Assembly (NCBI GenBank): GCA_023391425.1
Contig: JAEWAX010000044.1
Coordinates: forward strand, 1 to 51,756
DNA from: Bacillota bacterium
GTDB taxonomy: Bacteria; Bacillota; Clostridia; Acetivibrionales; DSM-1351
Direction: 5' to 3'
DNA: 51,756 nucleotides
In this document: positions 43,081-51,520 of the stretch, one piece after another
Numbering within the stretch: the first letter of the stretch is position 1
Layout of the letters: every line of letters starts with the position of its first letter
Translations under genes and position numbers: made by a program
Notes under the pieces: generated by a model
Told to the model about the DNA's origin: nothing
Databases searched by the model: none
What the model saw: the letters and a program-made list of their open reading frames with translations, nothing else

Positions 43081-45147
43081 ATGACAGCGAACAATATAAT
43101 AATCTGCTTTATAGTATGTATAGTAATATATTCGATAGGAGCACTATCTTCATTATTTACATTCTCTGTTCCGAAGATATCGAATCGTTTATCTAATACA
43201 TGTGCTATGATCTCAAGTGGATTTTTAAGTATGCTAATGATATACAAATTGCTATTATTAAAGGATATTCCATTAGTTTTTAAATTTAACACTAACATTC
43301 CGTTTATCTCCCTAAGTTTTAATATTGACAACCTTTCTGCATTTTTCATTTTGATTATTAGTATTGTTTCTTTAGTTGTTTCGTTGTTTTCATATACATA
43401 TATGTCTCATTACTTTTTTATACGTAATGTTTCTGTCTTTGGTTGCTTTTATAACCTATTTATATTATCAATGATTCTTTTGGTGGCAAGTAGTAATTTA
43501 GTTCTGTTTTTATTGTTTTGGGAACTGATGTCTTTAATTTCATATTTCTTAGTTAATTATGAGCATGATAAGAAAGAAGTCCAAAAGGCAAGCAGAATTT
43601 ATATTATAATGACATATGCTGGTACTACTTTTATAACTGCTGCATTTGCGTTAATAGCATATTGGGCAAAGAGTTTTGATCTTTCTGCAATTGCTACATC
43701 ATCTATTCCAAGTAATTATGCTAACTTGATATATGTATTTTTGCTTATAGGCTTTGGCACCAAGGCTGGAATAATACCAATGCATGTTTGGCTACCATAT
43801 GCTCATCCTGTTGCGCCAAGTAACATCTCTGCATTAATGTCAGGTGTCATGATTAAGATGTCTATTTATGGACTATTGAGGGTAGTCTTTGATATCCTAC
43901 CAATGAATCCTATGTGGTGGGGAGTATTAACCTTAATAGTAGGAACTATTTCAGCAATATTCGGAATTGCATATTCACTTGCTTCTACCGTAAATATTAA
44001 GAGATTACTTGCTTATTCAAGTATTGAAAATATGGGGCTCATATTTTGTGGACTTGGTATGGTACTCATCGCTAGAGCAACAGACAATTCATTCCTGCTA
44101 ACATTGGCATTAACAGCAACACTCCTACACACTTTAAACCATGCCGTTTTCAAATCTCTACTATTTATGAGTGCTGGTGCAATTCAATATTCTGCACATA
44201 CAAAAAATATGGAGAAGTTGGGTGGATTAATTAAGAAGATGCCTATTGCATCAGTTTTTATATTTATAGGTTGTTTAACTATTTCAGCAGTACCGCCTTT
44301 TAATGGATTTCTTAGTGAATATATAATATTCCAGACTATAATAAATAGCATTGTTTGGTTTGCACCACTAGGGGAATTTCCGCTTGTTATATTGTTTATG
44401 ATTGTTGCAGCAGCTCTGTCATTGACTGGTGCTTTGGTAGCATTTTGTTTTGTGAAACTATATGGCATTTCATTTTTAGGTATGCCACGAAGTAGCGATG
44501 CAGAAAATGTAAAGGAGCCAGGAAAACCTATGTTAGTTGCTCTTGGTATTTCCGCAGGTCTTTGCCTTGCTCTAGGTATTTTTGCAAAATATTCTATTGG
44601 TTTAATAGATAATGTAAGCAATGAACTTATCAAATTTAAGCTTTTGTCAACCGATTGGTCGCTTACTAAATTTAACTATTATCCTCTTAGTGCTAATAAC
44701 CTAAAAATATCAGTTAGTTTATTAGCAGTTATTATTTTAGTATTAGTCGGTATTGTAGCACTAATTGTAATTTCAATAAGAAAACGAACTTCTGTTCAAA
44801 GATATAATACTTGGGATTGTGGGTATACAAAGATTACCCCGAAAATACAATACTCAGCTACAGGATTTTCAAAATCAATTCGTATAATTCTCCGAGGAAT
44901 ATTTAAGCCCAATAGGGATTTGGTTATAACAGAAGGGTATGGACCTTACCATATAAGGAAGGGAACATATACATTATCTACAGAAAAGGTAATTGAAAAA
45001 TATTTATATGTCCCATTTATAAAGGTCATTATCAATTTTTCTAGAAAAATTAGATTCAAAATACAAACAGGAAGTATTCATACATATTTGCTATATTTCT
45101 TTAGTATTTTGATTTTAATGTTGATATATTACTCATTTATGGCTTAG
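43081..45147 (+). CDS. hyfB: Hydrogenase-4-like antiporter subunit B (NuoL/Mrp family)
   Basis: A 688-residue membrane protein with about 16 helices. It is a proton-translocating antiporter-like subunit: the core motif GFGTKAGIIPMHVWLPYAH and the following PSNISALMSGVM are near residue 230, and the C-terminal NTWDCGY segment with IRIILRGIFKP is typical of HyfB. The ATG at 43081 is chosen because GGAGG (43066-43070) precedes it; the TTG at 43000 is the -35 box of the promoter. First gene of the operon. Confidence 0.9.
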   Translation: MTANNIIICFIVCIVIYSIGALSSLFTFSVPKISNRLSNTCAMISSGFLSMLMIYKLLLLKDIPLVFKFNTNIPFISLSFNIDNLSAFFILIISIVSLVVSLFSYTYMSHYFFIRNVSVFGCFYNLFILSMILLVASSNLVLFLLFWELMSLISYFLVNYEHDKKEVQKASRIYIIMTYAGTTFITAAFALIAYWAKSFDLSAIATSSIPSNYANLIYVFLLIGFGTKAGIIPMHVWLPYAHPVAPSNISALMSGVMIKMSIYGLLRVVFDILPMNPMWWGVLTLIVGTISAIFGIAYSLASTVNIKRLLAYSSIENMGLIFCGLGMVLIARATDNSFLLTLALTATLLHTLNHAVFKSLLFMSAGAIQYSAHTKNMEKLGGLIKKMPIASVFIFIGCLTISAVPPFNGFLSEYIIFQTIINSIVWFAPLGEFPLVILFMIVAAALSLTGALVAFCFVKLYGISFLGMPRSSDAENVKEPGKPMLVALGISAGLCLALGIFAKYSIGLIDNVSNELIKFKLLSTDWSLTKFNYYPLSANNLKISVSLLAVIILVLVGIVALIVISIRKRTSVQRYNTWDCGYTKITPKIQYSATGFSKSIRIILRGIFKPNRDLVITEGYGPYHIRKGTYTLSTEKVIEKYLYVPFIKVIINFSRKIRFKIQTGSIHTYLLYFFSILILMLIYYSFMA

Positions 45148-45265
45148 TGTTTATATTTTAATAATACATTTTTAGTATTTTATGGTTAATGTCTGATAAT
45201 TATTAAAAGACTTATAGCATTGCTTTCAAAGTTTGATGCTAACACTATTGAAAAGGATTGAATTT

Positions 45266-46204
45266 ATGATTGAATCAGTTTTAAAATTATTTTTTCAAGT
45301 TATATTTATATTGCTGATTGCACCGTTTTTTACAGGTGTGATTAAAAAGTTGAAGTCCAAGGTACAACACAAGATAGGTGCTTCAGTATTTCAACCCTAC
45401 TATGACTTGATGAAGTTGTTTAAAAAAGATTTGGTAGTATCATCAACTTCATCATGGATATACAATGTTGCTCCATATGTATATTTTATTACATCGTTGT
45501 TAGCTGTTAGTTGCTTACCCGTGATTCATCAGCTATTAGGATTTACGTTTTATACAGATTTATTAATTATTGTATATTTACTTGTAGCCGGTCGTATCTT
45601 TATGGCCTTAGCAGGACTTGATACTGGCAGTACTTTTGGAGGAATGGGGAGTAGTAGGGAGATGCTTGTTTCTGCTTTAGTAGAACCCGCACTATTTCTC
45701 ACAATTATTACTGTAAGTGCAAGAGCAGGAGTAGCATCTACAAATGTTTCATCAATATATAAGTATACAATAAATAACACTGGAATTGTATTTACTCCTA
45801 TGAATATATTACTATTCGCTAGCATGTTGATGATTTTAATTGCAGAATCTTCGCGAATCCCAATTGATGATCCTGCGACTCACCTTGAACTTACAATGGT
45901 ACATGAAGCAATGGTATTGGAGTATTCAGGAAGACAACTTGCATTTATTGAGTTGGGTACACATATTAAACAGCTTGTTTTCATGACATTTATGGCTAAC
46001 ATACTAATACCAATAGGTTTTAATATCGAAAATATTTTTCTAGGCTTAGGAATCTATGTACTTAAAATATTTGTTATTACCATCCTTGTTAGTTTGGTGG
46101 AAATAAATACAGTAAAACTTCGCTTGTATAGTATACCTAATTTTGCAGCCGTTGCTTTTATAATATCAGTTTTAGGATTTTTAACTTGCTTCATTCTGAA
46201 ATAG
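45266..46204 (+). CDS. hyfC: Hydrogenase-4-like membrane subunit C (NuoH family)
   Basis: A 312-residue protein with eight predicted helices, homologous to NuoH, HycD and HyfC. The matrix-loop motif AESSRIPIDDPATHLELTMVHEAM (two parts) connects the redox arm to the ion-pumping subunits. The start at 45266 follows AAAAGG by 9 bases; earlier starts have no ribosome binding site. A 118-base gap separates it from hyfB. Confidence 0.92.
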   Translation: MIESVLKLFFQVIFILLIAPFFTGVIKKLKSKVQHKIGASVFQPYYDLMKLFKKDLVVSSTSSWIYNVAPYVYFITSLLAVSCLPVIHQLLGFTFYTDLLIIVYLLVAGRIFMALAGLDTGSTFGGMGSSREMLVSALVEPALFLTIITVSARAGVASTNVSSIYKYTINNTGIVFTPMNILLFASMLMILIAESSRIPIDDPATHLELTMVHEAMVLEYSGRQLAFIELGTHIKQLVFMTFMANILIPIGFNIENIFLGLGIYVLKIFVITILVSLVEINTVKLRLYSIPNFAAVAFIISVLGFLTCFILK

Positions 46205-46267
46205 AAGCAAATTTAATAGAAACATTAGTTTTCGATTCTCAGTAGTTTTTCCGACATCTACCGTTCG

Positions 46268-46292
46268 CTCATACTCATTTTATAAGTATGAG
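46268..46292 (+). repeat. 8-bp hairpin between hyfC and hyfE
   Basis: CTCATACT (46268-46275) pairs with AGTATGAG (46285-46292) inside the 150-base gap of the operon. It may moderate expression of the downstream genes or mark an RNA cleavage site. Confidence 0.4.
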
Positions 46293-46354
46293 ATAATCAG
46301 CGTTACAACCGTGGATATCGAATAAATATGAGTTATATTTTCATGGAGGCTGTT

Positions 46355-47017
46355 ATGTACAACAATGCTTTAAACCTTTTGTCTATTTTAATACTGATTT
46401 CTTCATTTGCTCTAATTGCAGATAAGCGACAAAACGCTTATATAACTACTTTTAGGATTCAGTCTTTACTTCTTGCTTTGGTATCATTGTTAGTGTCAGT
46501 GAGAAGTATGATTTTTAATAAGAAGTTCGATGAAGTAATTATTATTTTTGCTTTAATTGTTTTATTTAAAGTAATTTTAATACCAATAGTTTTAAAAAGA
46601 ACATCAGATAAAGTTGAATATACTGTTGAAAAGGACTTCTTTGTAAGTATTCCTTTTTCAATGCTTATTTGTTGTGGACTTGTAGTTCTAAGCTGGTATG
46701 TTGTATATAGTATTGAGGGTATCACTAATTCATCTACTAAGAATTTTTTAATATATTCTATGTCAGTTGTAATGATAGGATTATTTTTTATGATAAGCCG
46801 TAAGAAGGCAATAGGTCAAATAGTTGGGTTTTTGGTTATAGAGAATGGAATGTTTTTAGCAGCAATGTTGACAACTGAAGGAATGCCTATGTTTGTTGAA
46901 TTAGGACTGTTCTTTGACTTACTTACTGCATTCCTAATAATGGGTATATTCGTATTTAAAATTAATGATACATTTGAATCAATAGATATTAACAAACTGA
47001 AAAATTTAAAAGGTTAA
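46355..47017 (+). CDS. hyfE: Hydrogenase-4-like membrane subunit E
   Basis: A 220-residue membrane protein with about seven helices, the usual HyfE length. Its C-terminal half resembles NuoK (IENGMFLAAMLTTEGMPMFVELGLFFD with a buried Glu). GGAGG (46345-46349) lies 5 bases before the ATG at 46355, deciding against the upstream ATG at 46328. Confidence 0.88.
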   Translation: MYNNALNLLSILILISSFALIADKRQNAYITTFRIQSLLLALVSLLVSVRSMIFNKKFDEVIIIFALIVLFKVILIPIVLKRTSDKVEYTVEKDFFVSIPFSMLICCGLVVLSWYVVYSIEGITNSSTKNFLIYSMSVVMIGLFFMISRKKAIGQIVGFLVIENGMFLAAMLTTEGMPMFVELGLFFDLLTAFLIMGIFVFKINDTFESIDINKLKNLKG

Positions 47018-47041
47018 CTTTTAAACTATTTTGGAGGGCAT

Positions 47042-48532
47042 ATGATTTTAGCATTTTTAGCTATTCCTGTAATTGCAGGTGGTTTAGTATGGACTACTAA
47101 AAATAAAGCATTAATACAAATAACCAATTTAATTGGCTCAATTTTACTTCTAGTCTTTTCAATAATATCTCTAATCAACATTAATAAGTCCAAATCGATT
47201 ACTAGCAGTGGAGTGTATAAGGACTTGTTTTTTATTGATTCATTAAGTGGATTTATTATATTTATAACTACTTTAGCATTCTTTTTAGTTTCTTTATATT
47301 CTATTAGTTATTTTGGAGAAGAGCTCAGAAGAAAAGTAATTACAATAAAGAAATTAAAACTTTATTATTCACTTTCAAATGCATTTGTTTTAGCTATGAT
47401 TTTGGCTTTAACTACCCAGAATATGGGCGTTATGTGGATAGCGATTGAGGCAACAACTCTGGCATCGGCTTTCTTAGTTGGTTTTTATAATAATAAAAGA
47501 GCAATTGAAGCTGCATGGAAATATCTAATTATTTGTTCAGTTGGTATTGCATTTGCAATGTTGGGGATTGTACTTCTTTATTATTCATCTACAGTAACCC
47601 GGATAGGTACAAAGATTTCAGGACTAAATTGGAATTTCTTACTTCAGAACGCATCGGCGCTTGACCCTAGTATTTTGAAAATTGCATTTATATTTATTTT
47701 AATAGGTTTTGGAACAAAGGTTGGTTTTTCTCCTATGCACACATGGTTGCCAGATGCGCATAGTCAAGCGCCATCACCCGTTAGCGCTCTGCTGTCCGGG
47801 GTACTTCTAAATACTGCAATGTACGGTATTATAAGGGTTTTATCAATTGTAAACAAAAATTTGGGAAGCAGCAGTTATACAGGTAACCTGCTTATAATAC
47901 TTGGCTTATTATCAATTGGAACTGCAGCTGTATTTATCTTAGTACAGCAAGACTATAAAAGAATTCTGGCATACTCCAGCATTGAACATATGGGAATTAT
48001 TGCTTTGGGCTTAGGTATATGCACACCAATAAGCATTTTCGCAGCACTATATCATATTTTTAATCATGCCATGACTAAGTCAATGCTTTTCTTAGCTACA
48101 GGTAATGTATATTTAAAATACCATTCAAAAAAAATAGCTAGTATACGCGGCTTGATTAAAACAATGCCTGTAACTGGTGTGGTTTTTGTTTTGGGTGTTT
48201 TTGCCATAACAGGAATGCCACCTTTTGGTATTTTTATGAGTGAATTCAATACAGTTGTAGGCTCTATTTTTTCAAAGCATTACATAACTGCTGTATTGTT
48301 TTTAATTTTTTTGGCAATAGTATTTGCTGGGTTCGCTAAGCAAATGAGTAAGATGTTTTATGGTAAAAATATTAATCCTGAGGTAAAAAAAGGTGAGCTA
48401 GATTTTATTGGGCCTACAGTCCTTGTTGTTTTACTTTTAATAACAATATGTGTTGGTATATATATTCCTAGTCCCTTTAAATCATTGTTAGACGCTTCAA
48501 CTAATATTATTTTGGGAATAGGAGGGAAGTAA
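47042..48532 (+). CDS. hyfF: Hydrogenase-4-like antiporter subunit F (NuoL/M/N family)
   Basis: A 496-residue membrane protein with about 14 helices, the second antiporter-like subunit. Motifs include GFGTKVGFSPMHTWLPDAH and APSPVSALLSGVLLNTAMYG near residue 225-255, and a buried Glu in MWIAIEATTLAS. GGAGG precedes the ATG. hyfG starts one base after its stop, so translation is coupled. Confidence 0.92.
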   Translation: MILAFLAIPVIAGGLVWTTKNKALIQITNLIGSILLLVFSIISLININKSKSITSSGVYKDLFFIDSLSGFIIFITTLAFFLVSLYSISYFGEELRRKVITIKKLKLYYSLSNAFVLAMILALTTQNMGVMWIAIEATTLASAFLVGFYNNKRAIEAAWKYLIICSVGIAFAMLGIVLLYYSSTVTRIGTKISGLNWNFLLQNASALDPSILKIAFIFILIGFGTKVGFSPMHTWLPDAHSQAPSPVSALLSGVLLNTAMYGIIRVLSIVNKNLGSSSYTGNLLIILGLLSIGTAAVFILVQQDYKRILAYSSIEHMGIIALGLGICTPISIFAALYHIFNHAMTKSMLFLATGNVYLKYHSKKIASIRGLIKTMPVTGVVFVLGVFAITGMPPFGIFMSEFNTVVGSIFSKHYITAVLFLIFLAIVFAGFAKQMSKMFYGKNINPEVKKGELDFIGPTVLVVLLLITICVGIYIPSPFKSLLDASTNIILGIGGK

Positions 48533-48533
48533 C

Positions 48534-50126
48534 ATGGTTTCTGAAGCTATTTTTGATACTATAAACAGATTATTATCTACTCATGCAATTGACAGTAAAC
48601 TACTAAATGAAAACGAGATATATTCAGAGGTTACTATATCAACTGTTAAAGATGACTGTATTAACCTTTATAACAATATTGACTGCGTACTTTTAGACTT
48701 ATTTGGTAATGATACAACTGAAATTGATAACAGCATAACTGTATATTATACCTTTGCTGTTAGATCCTCGAATACATTAATCACCATTTATGTAAAGCTT
48801 GATAATAGTAGTTCTATGCAAATTAATTCAATTTCAAAAGAAATTCCTGCTGCAAGCTTGTATGAAAGAGAAATACAAGATATGTTTGGTATCGTATTTA
48901 ATGACATTCTAGATAGTAGGGAGTTAGTGCATCATGGAAATTTCCCAGTGAATGTACATCCATTAGTTAAAGATTTTAAAGTAAATACACGATTAGATTT
49001 TGAAAAACGTGAACAGAAATTTACAAGTATCACAGGTACTGGAGTATTTGAGGTTGCTGTTGGTCCTGTTCATGCTGGTATCATTGAGCCTGGACACTTT
49101 AGATTTAGTGTTGCAGGTGAGCCAATAATTAATATTGAGGCAAAGCTATATTATACACATCGTGGTTTAGAGAAGTTATCTGAAAACGAAAACTTTATGA
49201 AGGTACTTTTGATATCCGAAAGAATATCTGGAGACGAGACATATTCAAACTCTTTGGCATATTGTCAAGCAATAGAAAAAATAAATGGTATAACATATCT
49301 CCCTGAGCGAGCACTTTATTCAAGAGTAATATTTGCTGAACTAGAGCGAATTTGTAGTCATATTTGTGATATATCCGGTTTATGTGTTGACACTGGATAT
49401 ATTTTTGCCAATGGACAGTTTGCAATGATGAGGCGTTGGATTCAGCAACTATGTGAACAGCTCACTGGAAGTAGATTCTTAAGAAATGCTAATAAACCAG
49501 GTGGCTTGAGACGTGATTTTATAAGAGATAATGAAAAAATTTTATTGGAGTGCATAAACAAGCTAGATAAAGAGTTTAAAGAAACTGTAGCTGTAATTAA
49601 AAACAATGGTATGTTTATTGATAGAGTCGAGCATACTGGAATTTTAAAAAACTCTATAGCAATTGATTTAAATGCTGTTGGCCCGGCTGGTAGAGCGAGT
49701 GGCATAAATACAGATGTTAGAAAAGAATTTCCATATGCTGCTTATTCAAAACTTAAATTTAATGTTCCTGAACATGGCAATTGTGACGTTAATTGTAGAA
49801 TGAATGTAAAAATAGAGGAAGTTATAGAGTCAATAAATATTATTAAACAATCACTTGAAAAGATGCCTGAAGAAGGTCCAATAAATATTAATATTGGAGA
49901 TTTAAAACCATATTCTTATGCTTTTGGTATGACTGAATCACCTAGAGGTGAAAATATTCATTTTGTTATGACAGGTGAAAACAATACCATTTTGAGATAT
50001 AAGGTCAGAACACCATCATTTTGCAATTGGCCAGCACTTTGCCATGCAGTTAATTCAAATACATTAACTGATTTTCCATTGATAAATAAAAGTTTCAATT
50101 TATCATATGCAGGTAATGATTTATAG
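48534..50126 (+). CDS. hyfG: Hydrogenase-4-like large subunit (NuoC-NuoD fusion) lacking the NiFe ligands
   Basis: A 530-residue soluble subunit. Residues 1-170 are a NuoC-like domain (YEREIQDMFGI); residues 170-530 are a NuoD/HycE-like large subunit (PVHAGIIEPGHFRF, YTHRGLEKLSE). In HycE the NiFe centre is held by CGIC and DPCxxC motifs. By eye alignment these read S232-G-D-E235 and S524-Y-A-G527, so all four cysteines are gone. The flanking sequence is well conserved, so this is not a truncation or frameshift. It matches energy-converting-hydrogenase-related (Ehr) proteins. It cannot be a NiFe hydrogenase; the real reaction is unknown. Confidence 0.9.
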   Translation: MVSEAIFDTINRLLSTHAIDSKLLNENEIYSEVTISTVKDDCINLYNNIDCVLLDLFGNDTTEIDNSITVYYTFAVRSSNTLITIYVKLDNSSSMQINSISKEIPAASLYEREIQDMFGIVFNDILDSRELVHHGNFPVNVHPLVKDFKVNTRLDFEKREQKFTSITGTGVFEVAVGPVHAGIIEPGHFRFSVAGEPIINIEAKLYYTHRGLEKLSENENFMKVLLISERISGDETYSNSLAYCQAIEKINGITYLPERALYSRVIFAELERICSHICDISGLCVDTGYIFANGQFAMMRRWIQQLCEQLTGSRFLRNANKPGGLRRDFIRDNEKILLECINKLDKEFKETVAVIKNNGMFIDRVEHTGILKNSIAIDLNAVGPAGRASGINTDVRKEFPYAAYSKLKFNVPEHGNCDVNCRMNVKIEEVIESINIIKQSLEKMPEEGPININIGDLKPYSYAFGMTESPRGENIHFVMTGENNTILRYKVRTPSFCNWPALCHAVNSNTLTDFPLINKSFNLSYAGNDL

Positions 50127-50138
50127 AGGGGGTACACG

Positions 50139-50939
50139 ATGCCTAATATAATTAAAAAACTTATTCAACATGGTACTGTTACCGTTGATTATCCTAAAAA
50201 AAGTATTAAAAATTCATGCATTACTGGTGTACCTGAATTTGATTATAATAAATGTACTAGGTGCATGAAATGTCTTAATTCCTGTCCTACAGGTGCAATC
50301 GTATTCGTTGACAATGATGAACAAAAGGAAAAGTCACCTGCTGTTAATATTGATGAATGTATCTTTTGTAAATTTTGTGAGGAGGCATGTCCAAATGAAG
50401 CTGTACGCCTGACAAGCAAATTCGAACTTGCTCAGAAAAGCAGAGATACCTTAAGAGCTACGCCGCTAATTGTACAAGAAGATAATGTGAAGGGCTTAGA
50501 ATATGAGCTTCTTGGCGAACAGCTTAAGGAAAAGGTTAACAAAATCTATGGTAGAAGTTTGAGTATTAGGGAGGTAGATGCCGGCTCTTGTAATGGCTGT
50601 GATAGCGAAATAAATGCATTAAATGGTCCATATAATGATATAGAGCGCTTTGGTATCCACTTCGTTGCCTCTCCTAGACATGCTGATATGTTGTTGGTTA
50701 CTGGTTGTGTAACAAGAAATATGGAAGAAGCACTTATTAAGACGTATAATGCAGCACCATCACACAAGCTAGTAGTTGCAGTTGGAGCATGCGCCTGCAG
50801 TGGAGGAATTTTTAAAAACAGCTATGCTGGTAAAAATGGTGTTGATTCAGTATTGCCTGTAGATGTATATATTCCAGGATGTCCCCCTAGGCCGCAAGCA
50901 TTAATTTATGGTATACTAAAGGCAATTGGGAAGATTTAA
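50139..50939 (+). CDS. hyfI: Fused ferredoxin / NuoB-like small subunit (HyfH-HyfI fusion)
   Basis: A 266-residue protein combining two subunits that are separate in Escherichia coli hydrogenase-4. Residues 1-105 carry two [4Fe-4S] motifs (C39, C42, C45, C49 and C74, C77, C80, C84). Residues 120-266 are the NuoB/HycG-like small subunit with the proximal-cluster ligands in GSCNGCDSE (C151, C154), GACACSGGIF and IPGCPPRP. All cluster ligands are intact, in contrast to the large subunit. It begins 12 bases after hyfG. Last gene of the operon; a weak stem lies at 50948-50984. Confidence 0.9.
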   Translation: MPNIIKKLIQHGTVTVDYPKKSIKNSCITGVPEFDYNKCTRCMKCLNSCPTGAIVFVDNDEQKEKSPAVNIDECIFCKFCEEACPNEAVRLTSKFELAQKSRDTLRATPLIVQEDNVKGLEYELLGEQLKEKVNKIYGRSLSIREVDAGSCNGCDSEINALNGPYNDIERFGIHFVASPRHADMLLVTGCVTRNMEEALIKTYNAAPSHKLVVAVGACACSGGIFKNSYAGKNGVDSVLPVDVYIPGCPPRPQALIYGILKAIGKI

Positions 50940-51041
50940 ACAGAACTCTAAGATTCCGAAGTTGATTTTTCATCAAATTCTTAGAACTCGGATAAATTCA
51001 ATTCATTTTGGCTCATTACGGCCATGGAGGTTAGTTTTAGT

Positions 51042-51374
51042 ATGAAAAAACAGTGTGAGCTTTATGACAGAGAATGTACTAATTGTGGTGAATGTGATCT
51101 TTGCGATTTAGATCCAAAAAAGCATTGTGATAATTGTGGACGTTGTATTGACGAGGTTGATGAGTATAGAAGCATCACAATAGATGATTTTATTAAACAA
51201 AATATAACCAAAGAAGAGATTGAAAAAATGAGTAAGAAGCTTAATGAAATGAATCCTGAATATCTTGAAAATTTTGAAGATGATGTGGATATTGAAGATA
51301 TAGAAGATGAAAGTATCCAAAGTAATAATGATAACAAAAATGATGAAAATATCTTAGATAATCAAGATATCTAA
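51042..51374 (+). CDS. Cys-rich small protein with acidic tail
   Basis: A 110-residue protein. The first 35 residues contain eight cysteines (C-x6-C-x2-C-x2-C-x2-C-x7-C-x2-C-x2-C), a dense metal or iron-sulfur binding array; the middle is helical (IDDFIKQNITKEEIEKM) and the last 45 residues are Asp/Glu/Asn-rich. The start at 51042 follows GGAGG by 11 bases. Directly downstream is a cysteine desulfurase, so a role in cluster assembly or as a cluster protein is likely. I do not recognise a named family. Confidence 0.75.
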   Translation: MKKQCELYDRECTNCGECDLCDLDPKKHCDNCGRCIDEVDEYRSITIDDFIKQNITKEEIEKMSKKLNEMNPEYLENFEDDVDIEDIEDESIQSNNDNKNDENILDNQDI

Positions 51375-51447
51375 ATTTATTTCGTCTGCAGAGCAGTAAT
51401 TTATTATGCTAAGTATAAATATAGATTGGCATGTATTAAGAAGTAAA

Positions 51448-51482
51448 ATCAAAGTATTATCGAATTACAATAATACTTTGAT
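51448..51482. terminator. 13-bp inverted repeat before nifS
   Basis: A perfect 13-bp inverted repeat (51448-51460 with 51470-51482, 9-base loop). It may end the small-gene transcript, or be an operator upstream of the cysteine desulfurase. Confidence 0.5.
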
Positions 51483-51520
51483 GTACAAAGTTTAAATTTT
51501 GAGAGGGTTAGGTTAATTAA

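Noticed and set aside
48534..50126. Calling the complex an active [NiFe] hydrogenase
   Set aside because: All four NiFe-binding cysteines are replaced and no maturation genes are nearby.
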